Shown here piece after piece: positions 35,284 through 47,255 of a stretch of 64,000 nt of DNA. The position numbers and the translations under genes were made by a program. The DNA is taken from positions 1,302,001 through 1,366,000 of the forward strand of contig CADCXD010000010.1 of the NCBI GenBank assembly GCA_902806575.1, given 5' to 3'. The stretch is from Jackrogersella multiformis. Lineage: Eukaryota > Ascomycota > Sordariomycetes > Xylariales > Hypoxylaceae. A model generated the notes under the pieces. The model saw only the letters and a program-made list of their open reading frames with translations. It was not told the DNA's origin and searched no databases. Within the stretch, counting starts at the first letter, position 1. Each line of letters begins with the position of its first letter.

Positions 35284-36778
35284 ATGCCACGAGATCCCCT
35301 AATCGGCCTCGTCGGCAAGCCGTCTGCAGGCAAGAGCACGACGCTGAACAGCCTGACCGATGCGACGTCCAAAGTTGGTGGGTCGAGCCCTAGCCGACGT
35401 TGTCGACCCGAACTGCGAAATGCGGGCGCTGATATATAACGCGACATAGGAAACTATCCGTACGCCTACCCCCTATCCATATCTTTTACGCAGCAGGACC
35501 CTAGAGAAGGAGAGAGGGAATAGTGATGATACGGGTTATTCGTTCGCATCTCAACTAACGAATAGTGCTTATTTCCTAGTTTCACTACTATCGATCCTCA
35601 ACGAGCCATCGGCTATCTCCAAATAACGTGCGCCTGCGAGCGCTTCGGCGTACAAGATAAATGCAAGCCCAACTACGGATCATGTGTTGATGGTCGCCGC
35701 TCTGTACCTATCGAGCTCCTCGACGTCGCTGGACTCGTCCCCGGTGCACACGAGGGCAAAGGTCTGGGTAATAAGTTCTTAGACGATCTCCGGCATGCGG
35801 ATGCGCTGATCCACGTCGTGGACGCTAGCGGCAGGACAAACGCGGAGGGCGAAAACACGCGAGGCTACGACCCCTCCCAGGATATAGCTTGGCTGCGCGG
35901 CGAGATCGTCGCTTGGATCAAGGGAAACCTGTGGGAGAAATGGGGCTCTATAAAGAGGCGGCATGTTGCTGTCAAGGCGACCGCCGTTGAAACATTACAG
36001 GGGCAGTTCTCAGGTTACGGGAGTACGTCGACAGTGGTAGCCCGAACATTAGATCGCCTAGGCCTGAAGGAACCGCTGGAGCACTGGAGCGAGGAGACGG
36101 TGGACCGTGTCGTCGGCGCGTTTACGGACGAGAAGTTCCCGACGGTAATCGCGCTGAATAAAATCGACGACGCCGACGCCTACACCAACATTATGAAGAT
36201 CAGCAAGATGCAGGACCCAAATCTGGTGGTGGCATGTTCGGCAAAGGCCGAGTTGTTTCTGCGGAAGATGGCCAAGCAAGGCTATATAAAGTACACAGAA
36301 GGAACCGAGTTCGTCGATACGCGCGAAGACCTCATCGCAGATGGCGATCCAGACGGCGGGGGGTTAAAGGAGTTGGACGAGAAGAATAAGAACACCATCG
36401 AGGAGTATAAAGATATGATCCTGTTCCGGTACGGGTCTACCGGTGTCGTCCAAGTCCTTTCAAAAGCGGCCGAGATACTGGGCCTCGTACCGGTCTTCCC
36501 TGTGCGGAACGTATCGACCTTCAGCTCTGGATCGGATACCAAAGTCGCATTCAGAGACTGCGTCCTGGTGAAGAAGAACATGACCGTGGGTGATATCGCG
36601 AGGAAAGTGATGGGCGATGCGCCAATTGCCTACGTGGAAGGGGTTGGGGGTGTACGAGTCTCGGAAGATGCCGTTGTGTCGGTAGGCAAAAACGACGTAA
36701 GTATTTATCCAGCTCCGTTCATCGAATTATACTGATAGTGGTATTCAGATTCTATCGTTTAAGATAGGTCGAGCGTAA
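35284..36778 (+). CDS. Obg/YchF-type GTPase (yeast YGR210C-like), four exons including a 10-nt micro-exon
   Basis: Proposed exons 35284-35377, 35450-35459, 35580-36696, 36749-36778, total 416 residues, close to yeast YGR210C. GTPase motifs: P-loop GKPSAGKST (G1), the threonine-bearing FTTIDP (G2), LDVAGLVPGAHEG (G3), and ALNKIDDAD (G4). The family is a YchF/OLA1 relative with a C-terminal TGS-like domain (VEGVGGVRVSEDAVV). The tiny exon 2 (10 nt) supplies Gly-Asn-Tyr-Pro; with it the protein reads SKVGNYPFTTIDPQRAIGYL as in homologues, and without it the frame breaks. The last exon (30 nt) restores the family ending DILSFKIGRA instead of an unrelated tail. The family is thought to act in translation or ribosome-associated processes. 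Divergent partner: the SET-domain gene. Confidence 0.93.
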
Positions 36779-37710
36779 CGAATATAAACCCATTTATCGG
36801 TTGGTAAAATTGACTATATATACGCCTTATTATACGCCTTATTCGACACCGGAGCTTGACCTTAACTACCTAAGCAAGGCTCATTATGGCGTACATGAAA
36901 ACAATATATATTTTAATAGATATAGATAAAATGAAATAAACGAGTATAATTCGACTAATCTTGGTAAGTTCTCTCACCGCCCTCGACGTCCCTAGCCCCA
37001 ATTTCACCGTATAATATTTCACAGCGAGTAAGACATACCGCTACTGTCCCGACGAGAAGGGTACAGTTTACCTTATGCGACATAGTTCTAAATACATCAT
37101 TAGAGTCTTCGTACTACGAGACTTCAGTCACTTAGTTTCTACGCTATGGAGCCAAGCAATTGTTAGCAAAAAAGGTCACCTGCCGGAATATCCAGTGAGA
37201 AAATGAGAGAATGCGAAAATGCGGTATGGGGGGTATCGAAATCATAATCATTAATGCGACAAGCAATTCTAGAAACGTCGTGATTACACATAGCAGCAAC
37301 CATTGCTCAACTGCCCCCAATTCCCCACGCCATTACCAAGGTCGTTTCCATAGACCGTCATCGTTGCGATGATGGGATTACCTATCCCTTATCGAAAGAA
37401 GCAGAAATATCGAGTTATCGAGTTATCGAAGTTTTCGAAGCTAACGGGCTGAAACAAATTGGGAGGTTGGGTGACGTCGTCAGGTCCGTCAGACCCGAGA
37501 AACGGCACTTCATCGCCCACCCCCGCTTTAGCGTCGAAACTTGAAAGAGAAATGTCATGGCTGGATCCACGCAGACGCCTCGTAGCATCACGAACCCCTG
37601 CGCCGTCACGCCATTGGTCCAACCGCCTTGTACCGTCTATGGGTGAATCTTGCTATGCTGTCGCTGCATGACGAAAATTGCGGAAGGAAAGGGTGGGTTA
37701 TTCGAATGTC
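36779..37710. other. Intergenic, no gene seen
   Basis: Convergent 3' flanks of the GTPase and Pmp3 genes, partly AT-rich (36820-36960). A 77-codon frame on the minus strand (37389-37622) has no recognisable features. Confidence 0.5.
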
Positions 37711-37954
37711 TTAATATTTCAGAATAATGTACCTGCAGGGCCAATGTCAGTCTTTCCTTGTTCTAAGAGGTAAGCGTGCGGTGTGAGCGATCAAAAACAT
37801 ACAGCGCATGGATGATACCCGGGATGTAACCCAGAATGGTGAGTAGGATGTTGATGCAGAGGTCAGCACCGCATCCTCGCTCTAAGAAGACACCTAGAGG
37901 CGGTAGGATGACGGCGAGAATAATCTTGCAGATGTCGCTTGCGGTGAAAGGCAT
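37711..37954 (-). CDS. PMP3: Plasma membrane proteolipid Pmp3, two exons
   Basis: Exons 37803-37954 and 37711-37732, giving exactly 57 residues, the usual size. Pmp3 (UPF0057) is a tiny plasma-membrane protein that limits cation influx; loss depolarises the membrane in yeast (established for yeast). The sequence has the two family helices, DICKIILAVILPPLGVFL and NILLTILGYIPGIIHALY, joined by ERGCGADLC. The intron (70 nt; GTATGT donor, TGCAG acceptor) lies inside the Leu codon of HALY; splicing gives the canonical ending YIILKY, whereas read-through gives an unrelated tail. Expression is usually stress-induced, but no specific site was identified in the upstream 200 nt. Confidence 0.96.
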
Positions 37955-40789
37955 CGTAAATTAGACTGAAGTTTCGATCAAGTCGAAAGCAGGTATGTTG
38001 AATTGGTTTTGTATTGTTTCGTGGTTGGGATTATCCGATATATATAATAACCTTTCTTGCTTGCGATTTGTGGCTAGCTTGGCGTTTCGGTGAGATTAGA
38101 AATGGTATATAATGGTGTAGGTATGTAATAAGAGGGAACAATGTTTTCAAGATGTTCGAGATGGCGAGGGGGATACAGTTTAAATAAGTGCTATCCACAC
38201 AAAGTCTCTCGTAAGGTGTCGGGAATGGTCTCGAGTCACTACACTACACTACTTAGGTAGGTACGAACAACACAGGGTATGAAAAGCTACATGAGGTAGG
38301 TATTTTCACCCAACCAGCCAACGTTGAACGTACCTAGAGAAGTACCTGTACCCTGTACCCTGTACCCCATATAAAGTTGGTTTGCCCTTTGTGCACGGGA
38401 AAGTGGTGCCGTTCCTTGAATACATACCTGCATACCTGGTACTCTGACCGCGGGCCCTGGGAACTATGATGTATTTCCAACGAAACAAGGACCCAATTCG
38501 CTTTGAACTATGTACTGCGTCATACATTCTAGACTCGCCGAATGTAGTGTAGAAGCGCCAGGTACTTCCATGTACTTAACGTAGCCAGGTAGTATAGGTA
38601 GGTAGGAGGTACCGCTCGCCAATCAATCATGGCTGCGACTTCCCTATGTACTGTACCTACAGTGTACACCACCTACTAAGGTTCTTGGCATACATGTAAG
38701 TATGGGCATACGTACCGTGACATACAAGCCACATCAGAAATATCTGCGTCTATCTCTCCAATCAATTGCATGTGTCTGCTTTCCTAAATGACAGTTTATT
38801 ATAGAACTAAAAATATTCAAATTATCAGCAATAAAAGTATATCCATTGTATTACATAATAATCGCTTGAAATGGTTACTCTCATCGTCACGAGCTAGAAT
38901 TTTTGATGGCTTAAGACAACGTGACGTCAGATTGTGTGGCGCAACTCGGCATTGCTTGACCGGATCCATAATAACTGTGGCTTGACGAACTAGTGTAGGT
39001 TCCCAATGTGAAGGAATTTTCTTAGAAAATTCCTTCCAATGCCAAGTTCCAACGACGCGTATGTACAATAACCTAATGTACCTAGGTAGGTAGTCTTTGA
39101 CCTCTACCGAAGCTTACCAAAAATCGCCTCTGCAGCTACGATATCGCAATGAATGTGGCGCATGATCGAGATAGATGAAGCTGAATCGTCAGGGATTTGT
39201 TCGATATGGCCGTCATAGCATCATAGGGCTACGAAACCTATAATATCCGCCAGCTTTAATACGATATGATCAGGTATCCCTACTGACCTTATTACTGATA
39301 TTATGATATTCGCCCTTATGCGTGTGGTTGCAGCACCTCTGTAGGTCCACTTGCGGGGCGGGAAAAGCTAGCCCTATGACTGAGCCTTAAATAAATCTAC
39401 TATTGGAAGTCACAGACCTAGGCTGCTAGGTACACTACACTACCTAGGTACCTACCTAGGTACATATGTATTAGTTGTTACCTTATGTACCTAGAAAAAA
39501 GGTAGAACACCTCATTGTAACCATACCTCGGTACTCCGATGATACACCTCTTTAGATTTTTCGATGACGATGTTACCTGACCTGATAACTTCATACCGTA
39601 GCCGATCTTCCGCACCGGACTCACAACCACAAACAGCACAAGGTATCTTCCTGTTTATATCGTTGCCGAATGCCGCCTTGGCAAGCTTTTCTATGTCTTG
39701 CAGCTATCGGCCAATCCTACTGGTCGAAGGTCTTGAGGTTGTGTGATACCATGCCTACCGGTGGGAATCAGGCACTGAGTAATCTCTATCCTACCATTTA
39801 CCTGGTAAGCAACTTACCTAGGTAGCCAATGAATGTAACATCTTCTTCGAGATCCTTCTCCAGCCGCCTATCTCGGCTAGGTGCGTCTTTGAAGGGTTTA
39901 CGGCATCAGGTCTTGTACGCGGGATCTGGTATATCGCATTTCTAAATCATGCTTCTCCCCATAGCCTGTCGGCGTCGAGTTTTGAATTATGCACTTCGCC
40001 TTTGGGACCCCGAGATGGCGGGTTCCCGCCTACCGGCCGATCAGAATAAGTTAGAACCTGCGAACGGCTGCAACGGCCATGTGGCGAAGGTGATGATTTA
40101 TTCATGTAAAAGAGGATATAAGTAAATACAAACCAATTATTCCGATCCCTCTACGAACACATTCAAAGCTGGTTCAGGAGTGTATCTTAGGAGGACACAG
40201 AAAAGACCATGACGACGACAGATATAAAGAACAACGGTAAAGTAACCACCTAAATACTATCTTGCATAGTATATTCATGATAAAGGCCACATACTACCTA
40301 CCGTTAAACCCATTCAAGGGCGATAATGGAAAGGCCCAGGTTCCCGGGTGTTACTAGTTGAAACGGGGCGATACCACCGGGTATACGGCTTCTATATATG
40401 CAACATTCAAGCCACATCATTCTAATATCACACCGATCAAGAAACTATATTCACTTACGGTAGTATATTCATTTCAGCACCTTTCAGTACCTACTTAGCA
40501 TTTATGAAAAGGTGAGTAGTAGTGATATACTGGTGATGGGTATTATAAGAAAATAACCCCTATCAAGAGCTCGGGTTGAGGCTGTGGCTGGGACTATAAA
40601 TGAAATCATGGTCGGATCATTCATACATCGCGCGAACAAGATATTCCATCTGAGGTAGCTAATTTCACTAAATCACCTGGAATTCACACTATCTACTGCG
40701 TTGTGTTGTGCTTGTACTTTTTGTTTATTTATACAACAAGCTCCGTGGGGCCGTTCTCGGTTGTCTATACGGTAATATACACATCAGAC
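37955..40789. other. 2.8 kb intergenic region rich in CCTAGGTA-type repeats
   Basis: No gene that I can support. Contains CTGTACC repeats (about 38344-38367), GTAGGTAGG (about 38599), a perfect inverted repeat around 39012-39035 (GGAATTTTCT/AGAAAATTCC) that could form a hairpin, and several CCTAGGTA copies. Confidence 0.55.
39427..39466. repeat. Cluster of CCTAGGTA palindromes
   Basis: ACACTACACTACC followed by two tandem CCTAGGTACC units. Confidence 0.85.
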
Positions 40790-42030
40790 CTATCGGGATG
40801 GTTGGTGATGTCTACCCCTTCCTTGCGGTCTGCTTAACAGTGTGCTTATACGATCGGTGGTTCTAGATCGGGGAGCAGGAATGGCAACAACAAAAGATTC
40901 CTCAATCTTCTCCTTGCCATTAATCAAGATGCCCGCCTCCTCCTTCGCTTGATCAAGTAATAGGGATTTCTGTCTGGTGTCCTCGATGAACTTCCGGCGC
41001 TCCTCGCTCATTCTCCACTCCCTAGGAAACTTGGGCTTGACTTTGAATTTGTGATGTCTCGTATCTAACGGGATGTCCTCGAACATGTCGGTCGGGTCCT
41101 TGAAGTCAGGGTAAGCAAAACGTGGCACCAAGCAATAGCAAATAGAACAAGGTTGATATTTACCTTTGCCTTTGCGATCAAGCCGTCGATCAGATCGCCG
41201 AGGTATCGCTTGTTCTGCGCCTGGTGCTCGAACTGCTCGCAGCTCATCTTGGCGACGTCCGTCTCCGGATTGTAGCGAACGCCCAGCAACTTTTTCAGCT
41301 TTAATTGTTGGGCATCGTCTAGTGGTAGATCCCTTGGCGAGAACTCGACAACCACTTTATTCTCTGCCGGGTGCAACTCGCCCATGTAACTCGTGTATCG
41401 GAATCGTAATGGTTCTTGAGCAGTGGGAGGCTGGAAGGGTCTAGCGAGCTCTAACTTGAACAGTCAATCAACTATTTCTTGAGCGGGGGTCAACATATGG
41501 GACGACTCACTCGAGAGTAGGGGCATCTCCCAGGCAGAGATGCGAGCATACTCCCTTTGCTCGCGAAACTCTTCTAGCTTGCCATGTGCCATACTCAATA
41601 TATCATCTTCGTCGAACTCTTCTTCGGTGCTCTCCTTTGCGATCAAGTCGGGATCTTCCTCATCTTCATTCCAAAAAGGCTTGGAACGGGTTTTCTTGGG
41701 CAATTGCGAAGCCTTCCAGACGATAGCGTTTGCGTTTCCTATAAGCTGCTCCTGGATCCGTGTTGATGCCTCCACGTTGATTTTCGGATCTCTAAGCGCA
41801 TTTCGAAGGGATCTTTCCATTTCAGCAACATCAATTTCGTCGCCATCCTCGTTTTCATCCTCCTCCTCCTCCTCATCTACATCGTCCTTCCTGGAGGCGG
41901 CACGCCATTGCGTCGGCGTTGAGGAGAATGCTCGTCTCGCGACGTATATTTGTGGGCCAGCTTTGCGAGGAGCCGGAGCATATCGAAAAGTTCGTAGGCA
42001 CAATCGTATTGATTGCACTCCGGAAGCCAT
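40790..42030 (-). CDS. RSM24: Mitochondrial small-subunit ribosomal protein mS35 (Rsm24), three exons
   Basis: Proposed exons 41511-42030, 41164-41450, 40790-41098, total 371 residues. A component of the mitochondrial ribosome small subunit. The start is the ATG at 42030. The N-terminus is Arg-rich with ARRAFSSTP, a typical mitochondrial presequence and cleavage region, followed by an acidic stretch (EEEEEDENEDGDE). The core reads SKLARPFQPP across the first junction, then YMGELHPAENKVVVEFSP, CEQFEHQAQNKRYLGDLIDGL and, in exon 3, DMFEDIPLDTRHHKFKVKPKF and FPREWRMSEERRKFIED, the mS35 pattern. The basic C-terminus (RPQGRGRHHQPSR) fits rRNA contact. It is divergent from ALG13, with 840 nt between the start codons. 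Confidence 0.9.
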
Positions 42031-42869
42031 AGCGATCAATGGCTAAGTTCCACCATCCATTTAAGTTACGGAAGTCGGGTCTCGAAGTTTCGTTAAGTTG
42101 GAACATTGAATCAATTCCCGATAGATGCGCAAAAGATAAATTTCGGCGGATCTCGAGTTAACCCGGACATGTTTTGATTGGTCAGCCCAGATCCACTACT
42201 CAGCAGCTCAGGTACCTAGGTAGCTAACCCCTCAGCCCCTCAAGGCTCAAGCTATTTAATCCTCACGTGACTCGATAGTATCCTCGAAGAATTAGGTAGG
42301 TACCTAGGTATGTGACAGTGATAATTCAGGTATATTCATATGACGTAATTAATCCATGTAACCACTTCCTTCAACATACCAATAGTCTTACAAAAGGTAC
42401 ACGTCGCTACCTGTGTATAATTACTTAACGTATTAGGTAGCGTAGAATTGAAAGAGCTTAAGTAAGAGAAGGTACGAATGCAACTTAAGCTTAATAACGC
42501 AACTGCTCACTTTGCTTGGTGTGCCACAGAATAACCCCACATCACGCTAACGTGCACCAAAAGTCTCAAAACGGTAAACACAGGTTCGACTGGCCAATCA
42601 CTATCAACTGCCGTTTCGTGCATCTGCCCTCTTCCCTGCAACCCTCCCAACTACAACTTTCCCTCACTTCCTCCGCCGCCACTGAGACATCTATTACACC
42701 CAAAAACTCATCTAAGGTACCTAGGTAGGCATTAGTACATTTATCCGTCCTTAATTTCACGGCATCCATCAAATTCAAGGATGCCGCCAGTTAATAATCA
42801 AATTCATGTTGACCTTTCTTTCGTTTTGACAGACTGAAGCCAGCTGCTAGCTGCTAGCAGCTCAACCTC
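42031..42869. promoter_or_regulatory. Divergent intergenic region between RSM24 and ALG13
   Basis: Carries CCTAGGTA palindromes at 42211-42223, 42293-42310 and 42715-42728. A CTAGCTGCTAGCAGCT-type inverted repeat (about 42845-42862) sits directly before the ALG13 start codon. No coding sequence is supported. Confidence 0.5.
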
Positions 42870-43746
42870 ATGTCCACCATGAGCTCCAGCAGCTCCGACG
42901 GCGAGGAGCGCATCTATAAGTGCGCTTTCGTCACCGTCGGAGCAAGCGCGAGCTTCAAACCCCTCATTGAGGAGGTTCTCTCCGAAGCGTTTACCGCCAA
43001 GTTGAAGTCGCTCGGCTTCACCACACTTGTCATTCAATATGGTCCTGACTCTGTGTGCTTCGAGACTGCCAAGCAACGCCTGGACCTCACCGGCCCCGAC
43101 CGCCTGAACGTCATCGGCTTCGACTACAAGAAAGACCTCAAGCATTGGTTTGCCCTCGCTGCGGCGTCTACCTCTCGCGAGACTACTAAACGAGCGAAGG
43201 GGCTTATCGTCACTCACGCGGGTACGTTTGAAAATCCACCTATGAAATAAGCCATCCCTTTCAAGTCTCATCTGCAAACAAACAAACAAAATTCAATTTA
43301 AGCCCTATGCTGATGATAGCTTGTAATAGGTTCTGGAAGCATCCTGGATGCGCTGGATTTCAACACGACTATCATCGCGGTGGCCAACCCAGCGCTCATG
43401 GGCAACCACCAGTCGGAGATCGCCGGCGAGATGGACAAGCAAGGATTCTTGGTCCAGAGCAAGCTCGGGTAAGTCTCCTCTCAATCGCATTCCATATATA
43501 AATCCCATTCATTATAGACATCCCAAACCTATACACAAACACTAACCACCCCTCCATCAAAATAGCTCCCTAGCCGACACCCTCACCAAGGAGATCCTCA
43601 GCGCCTCCAAGACCGAGTGGCCCCCTGAGCCCGACCCCGAGTCGGTGTGGCCAGGCGGTCTCTGGGACGTCATCAACTACCTGATGCCCAAGCGCCGACT
43701 GGGAGACCCCCCAGCCGACAAGAGCTCCAAGGCTCCTACCAAGTAA
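42870..43746 (+). CDS. ALG13: UDP-GlcNAc transferase catalytic subunit Alg13, three exons
   Basis: Exons 42870-43221, 43330-43468, 43566-43746, total 223 residues. Alg13 joins membrane-bound Alg14 at the cytosolic face of the ER and adds the second N-acetylglucosamine to the dolichol-linked precursor of N-glycans. Diagnostic segments: KCAFVTVGASASFKPLIEEVL at the N-terminus, VIQYGPDS, VIGFDYKKDL, and across the first junction THAGSGSILDAL, the nucleotide-sugar-binding loop, then AVANPALMGNHQSEIAGEM. The extension after the core (KTEWPPEPDPESVWPGGLWDVINYLMP) is typical of filamentous fungi. Introns (108 and 97 nt) have regular ends. A second in-frame ATG three codons downstream is an alternative start. 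It is convergent with AIP1. Confidence 0.95.
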
Positions 43747-44387
43747 ACGACCAAACCCCTCATAAGTACTTTCAACTAAAAGTACCTACATGAGATTCCA
43801 GGGGAACCTTAAGAGTATGACTGTTATGTTGATTTCGGCGTTTACGGATGGGCAGGGTCGATACCCCAATTGCAGATAGGCTAGGCTAGGCTATTCCCCT
43901 TCAGATAGGCGGAAAATAACGAATTGCTCTGAATTGTACTTCTCAGCTTCTGTGTTTCTCTCCCGTCGCCTTGTGATTGTTCATGTCCACGATAGTATCA
44001 ATCGCTCGACCATGTGCCCTCCCTGCCTCCGTAATAACGAGCCAGCTATCCTCTGGTTAGATCATCAACACCCGTCCCGGTCGTAACGTATTAATTACCT
44101 CGGTAATCTAGGAGATAGCTGGGTTTACAATGCGAAATAACAGAGGGCCCTTGATTCGATGCCCTTCGGCTACTCCTCAGCCCTCCTTAATAGGCCACCA
44201 CAAGACCGCCGTGAAAGAAAAACACGCATCTCGAAGCTCGGCCTAGATAAATAAGGGGACTGTAGAAACACAATCACAATCACCAGCTTCTCCAACGATC
44301 AGCCGAAATAATCGATTCTCTATTATTCTATCCTCTCACATCTAGGTAACCTACCTCATCCCTTCCATCCTACCCCATCTCACCCGC
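43747..44387. other. Intergenic between convergent ALG13 and AIP1
   Basis: 3' flanks of both genes; no coding sequence or notable repeat apart from AGGCTAGGCTAGG at about 43880. Confidence 0.55.
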
Positions 44388-46360
44388 TCACTGCAGCCCC
44401 GCCACACCCCAAACCTTCACGGCGGCATCTCCGCCCGCACTCGCAATCCTATCCCCGGCAGCCCCGACCCAAGCGACGCCGTAGACGCCGTCCTTGTGGG
44501 CGTTAGTGGTCTTGACCCTCGCGCCGGGCTTCGCCAGGCTCCACACGAAGACGTTGGTGTCGAGGGCGCCGCTGGCGGCGTGCGTGCCCGCGGCGTTCCA
44601 CGCGATGCTCGTCACGCGGCCCGTGTGCGCGGACCAGCGGTCCGTCGCGAGCTCCAGCGCGGCCCCCGCCGTCCTGTACGCGAAGATCTTGCCGGCGGTG
44701 TTGCCGGCCGCCAGCAGGGAGCCGTCCGGGGAGAAGGCCAGGGCCGAGATGGGCGCCGAGGAGTTCTTGGCCTCGTGCGATTGCGCGAGCGTGTGGCCCG
44801 CGCCCGCCGTGTACACGCGTACCGCGTTGTTGCTCAGCCCCACGGCCACCAGCGGCCCGCGCGCCGCGATGGCGGTGGGCTGGGAGTCGGGGATGTCGAG
44901 CTTGCCTGCGAGCTGGTCCTTGACGTAGATTTCGACGCCCGAGATCGTCGCGACGTACACGCTGCCGTCCGCGGAGGCGACTCCTTGGGGCTGTCCCGAC
45001 AGCTTCAAGGTCTCACCGGCAAACGTGTTGGCGGACTCGTCGACTATGCGTAGAGTGTCGTCCCACCCGACGCTGTATGCTCGTCCGGTGCTCGAGGCAA
45101 ACTCCGTCACTTGGTTCGTGTGGCTCTGGCCGTCTACGACGGTGCCCACTCCAGAAGCGACATCCCAACTGCAAACCCGACCGTCAAAGCTCCCAGTCCA
45201 TAAGGTTTGGCCTTTGCTGTCCGATCCCGCTTCTAGGGCTGTGATGCTTTTATTGTGTCCTTGGACAACTCTGATAGGCTGCGGTTTTCCTTCCACTAGG
45301 TAGTTTAGGTCTCCACCAAGATTGAGACTGATGATTAGGCCGTCGTTACGGCCGCTTGGCCATACCACGCCGACTTGCTGGTCCGGGACGCTGACACCGC
45401 CATCGCCCCCGAATCTCCACGTTTGCGTGACTTTTCCCGCCTCCACATCCCATACCTTGACGGTCTGGTCGGCACTAGCCGTGACGAATTTCTTCGAGTC
45501 TTGCGCCCAGCTAACGGCGAAAATACTACCGGTATGCTCGCCCTCGCCGATGGACTTCGTCGGCTCCCCCGTCTTCCCGTCATACAGTTGAATTCGCTTG
45601 TCTGCGCCTACGGTAACGAGAGTATCTCCGTCTGGCGAGAAGGCAGTGTCCAATACAAACCCCTTGTGAAGGCCAGTAGACTTCGAGTTGAATTTGAATG
45701 GGGCACCGTGTAGGAAGCACATAGCCATATCATCGCTAACAGTGGCGGCTCGAAGCGGTCTCGTGGACCTTATGGCGACCGAGTTGATGACTTTGGAATG
45801 TCCGGACACCTCGCCTACACTGTTGCCACTATCTGCAGTGATGGCATGTCCAAACCGTTCGCGCCCATCGCCGACTATGATTATGCGCTGCGAATCACCA
45901 TCCCATGCTATGTCATTGATGCGACCCGAGATGATGTGATATTCACCTGAAGCGGGACGGCCGTGTTAGCTGGATATCCGAAACATCAACACGTTCCCGA
46001 CTTAGTAGCTAATACCTTTAGTATTCTCAGCTTCTATAGAGTCCCATACGCGGGCCGAGCCCGATACATCGCCGCTGGCTATATAGAAACCACTTGGCGA
46101 GAACCTGGCTACTGTCGTTTGGGCTGTGTGGCCGGTATATTGTTTGCTTTTGGAAGGGTCGTCGATGGATCGGACAAATATTGATTTTCCAGACTGATAT
46201 CAAGTTAGGCATGATATTCACTCCCTCTTGTCTAATAGCACACATGAACACCTACAGCATAAGCTATCTTTTCCCCTTTGAGATCGGTGGACAGGTGAGT
46301 CGGTTGTCCCCGAACTGTCACTGGAGAAGCGGCGAGTATCTTCTCGATAGTTATCGACAT
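44388..46360 (-). CDS. AIP1: Actin-interacting protein 1 (WD40), three exons
   Basis: Exons 46256-46360, 46016-46193, 44388-45946, total 613 residues, the normal size for Aip1/WDR1. Aip1 works with cofilin to sever and disassemble actin filaments at cortical patches. The protein is built of WD40 repeats forming two beta-propellers; visible repeats include YTGHTAQTTVARFSPSGFYI, VSGHSKVINSVAI, HTGSIFAVSWAQDSKKFVTA with VKVWDVE, QGHNKSITALE, WSAHTGRVTSIAWN and the last one near the C-terminus, THAAS to VKVWGVAGLQ. The segment KFNSKSTGLHKGFVLDTAFSPDGD is typical of the family. Introns are 62 and 69 nt. The large third exon has high GC and strong C/G codon-end preference, suggesting high expression. 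Confidence 0.95.
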
Positions 46361-47255
46361 TTCGATTTAGGGTGTAATTTATGTTCCCATACAATAACAA
46401 GTTTATCTAGCGTCTACCCGTCGTACGAATGTTTAAAAGGAAAATAGAGCCAACTCTGGGTGTGTTTTTATAGAGGACTTTATAGAGGAGCTTGTGAATG
46501 CACAATGGCAATGGCAATGGCAAGGCAATGGAGGGGCAGCAGCCGACATCCCTGTACATTTGCGGGGCAGCTACGCCTAGGGCGGACATCTGGTAGGTCG
46601 CGTCTTTATCGATAAAAGCCTGTTGCCCAACTGAAACTCATATCTAGTCCCATAGTCCCATAGCCCCCCCTTTCCCTTCTTAAGTCGTCAATGTCCAATG
46701 TCATTTCTGCCTAGCCTATCTCTTTAGGTATCAAGCCTTCGTTTTCCCTATAGACCTTAAAGTATCATCTTTCTTCACCGAGTCTCATGAGACCACACGA
46801 ATCACCATATTGCGGGAGCTAAACTAAAAAAATAAGTAAATAAGCTTAATAGAAGCCGTGGGTACCCTAAATGCGGATATTCATATTGCTCGTCTCAATC
46901 TTGTCATCTACTAATTCTGTTAGACTTCACTCGCCTTTCTTACCATTAGAGCTGGTATAAATCATTATGGACTTTATAAGTACTTATCCAAGCGTTAACA
47001 AGTCACGAGCATTATAAAAGACTATTGGGAAACTCCTTTTTTGTTATGGCACTATCTTTGCTACGACTTTGCTATGACTTCGCAATTGATTGCCGTGGAT
47101 TTCCTCATTTTTCCTACTAAACACCATGTGAGACGGATCATTCCGGACTCTCAACATCAGAAAAGAAATTCTCAAAGAGAATAGAAGTGAATCGAGCCAC
47201 CAAAGACATCGAGGCCACTGCGCTCAAAGATTCCGTCAGTGCGTCCATAGAATAT
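46361..47255. other. Intergenic, no gene seen
   Basis: Upstream region of AIP1 and 3' flank of the zinc-knuckle gene. An AATGGC repeat (46503-46530) lies about 150 nt upstream of AIP1. A stretch at 46640-46860 is rich in poly-pyrimidine and poly-A tracts. Confidence 0.5.
46503..46530. repeat. Short tandem repeat, unit AATGGC
   Basis: Three perfect copies and one shortened copy. Confidence 0.85.

Noticed and set aside
37389..37671. Overlapping frames of 64-77 codons on both strands near Pmp3
   Set aside because: Mutually overlapping, without domains or splice signals; treated as chance frames in a higher-GC patch.
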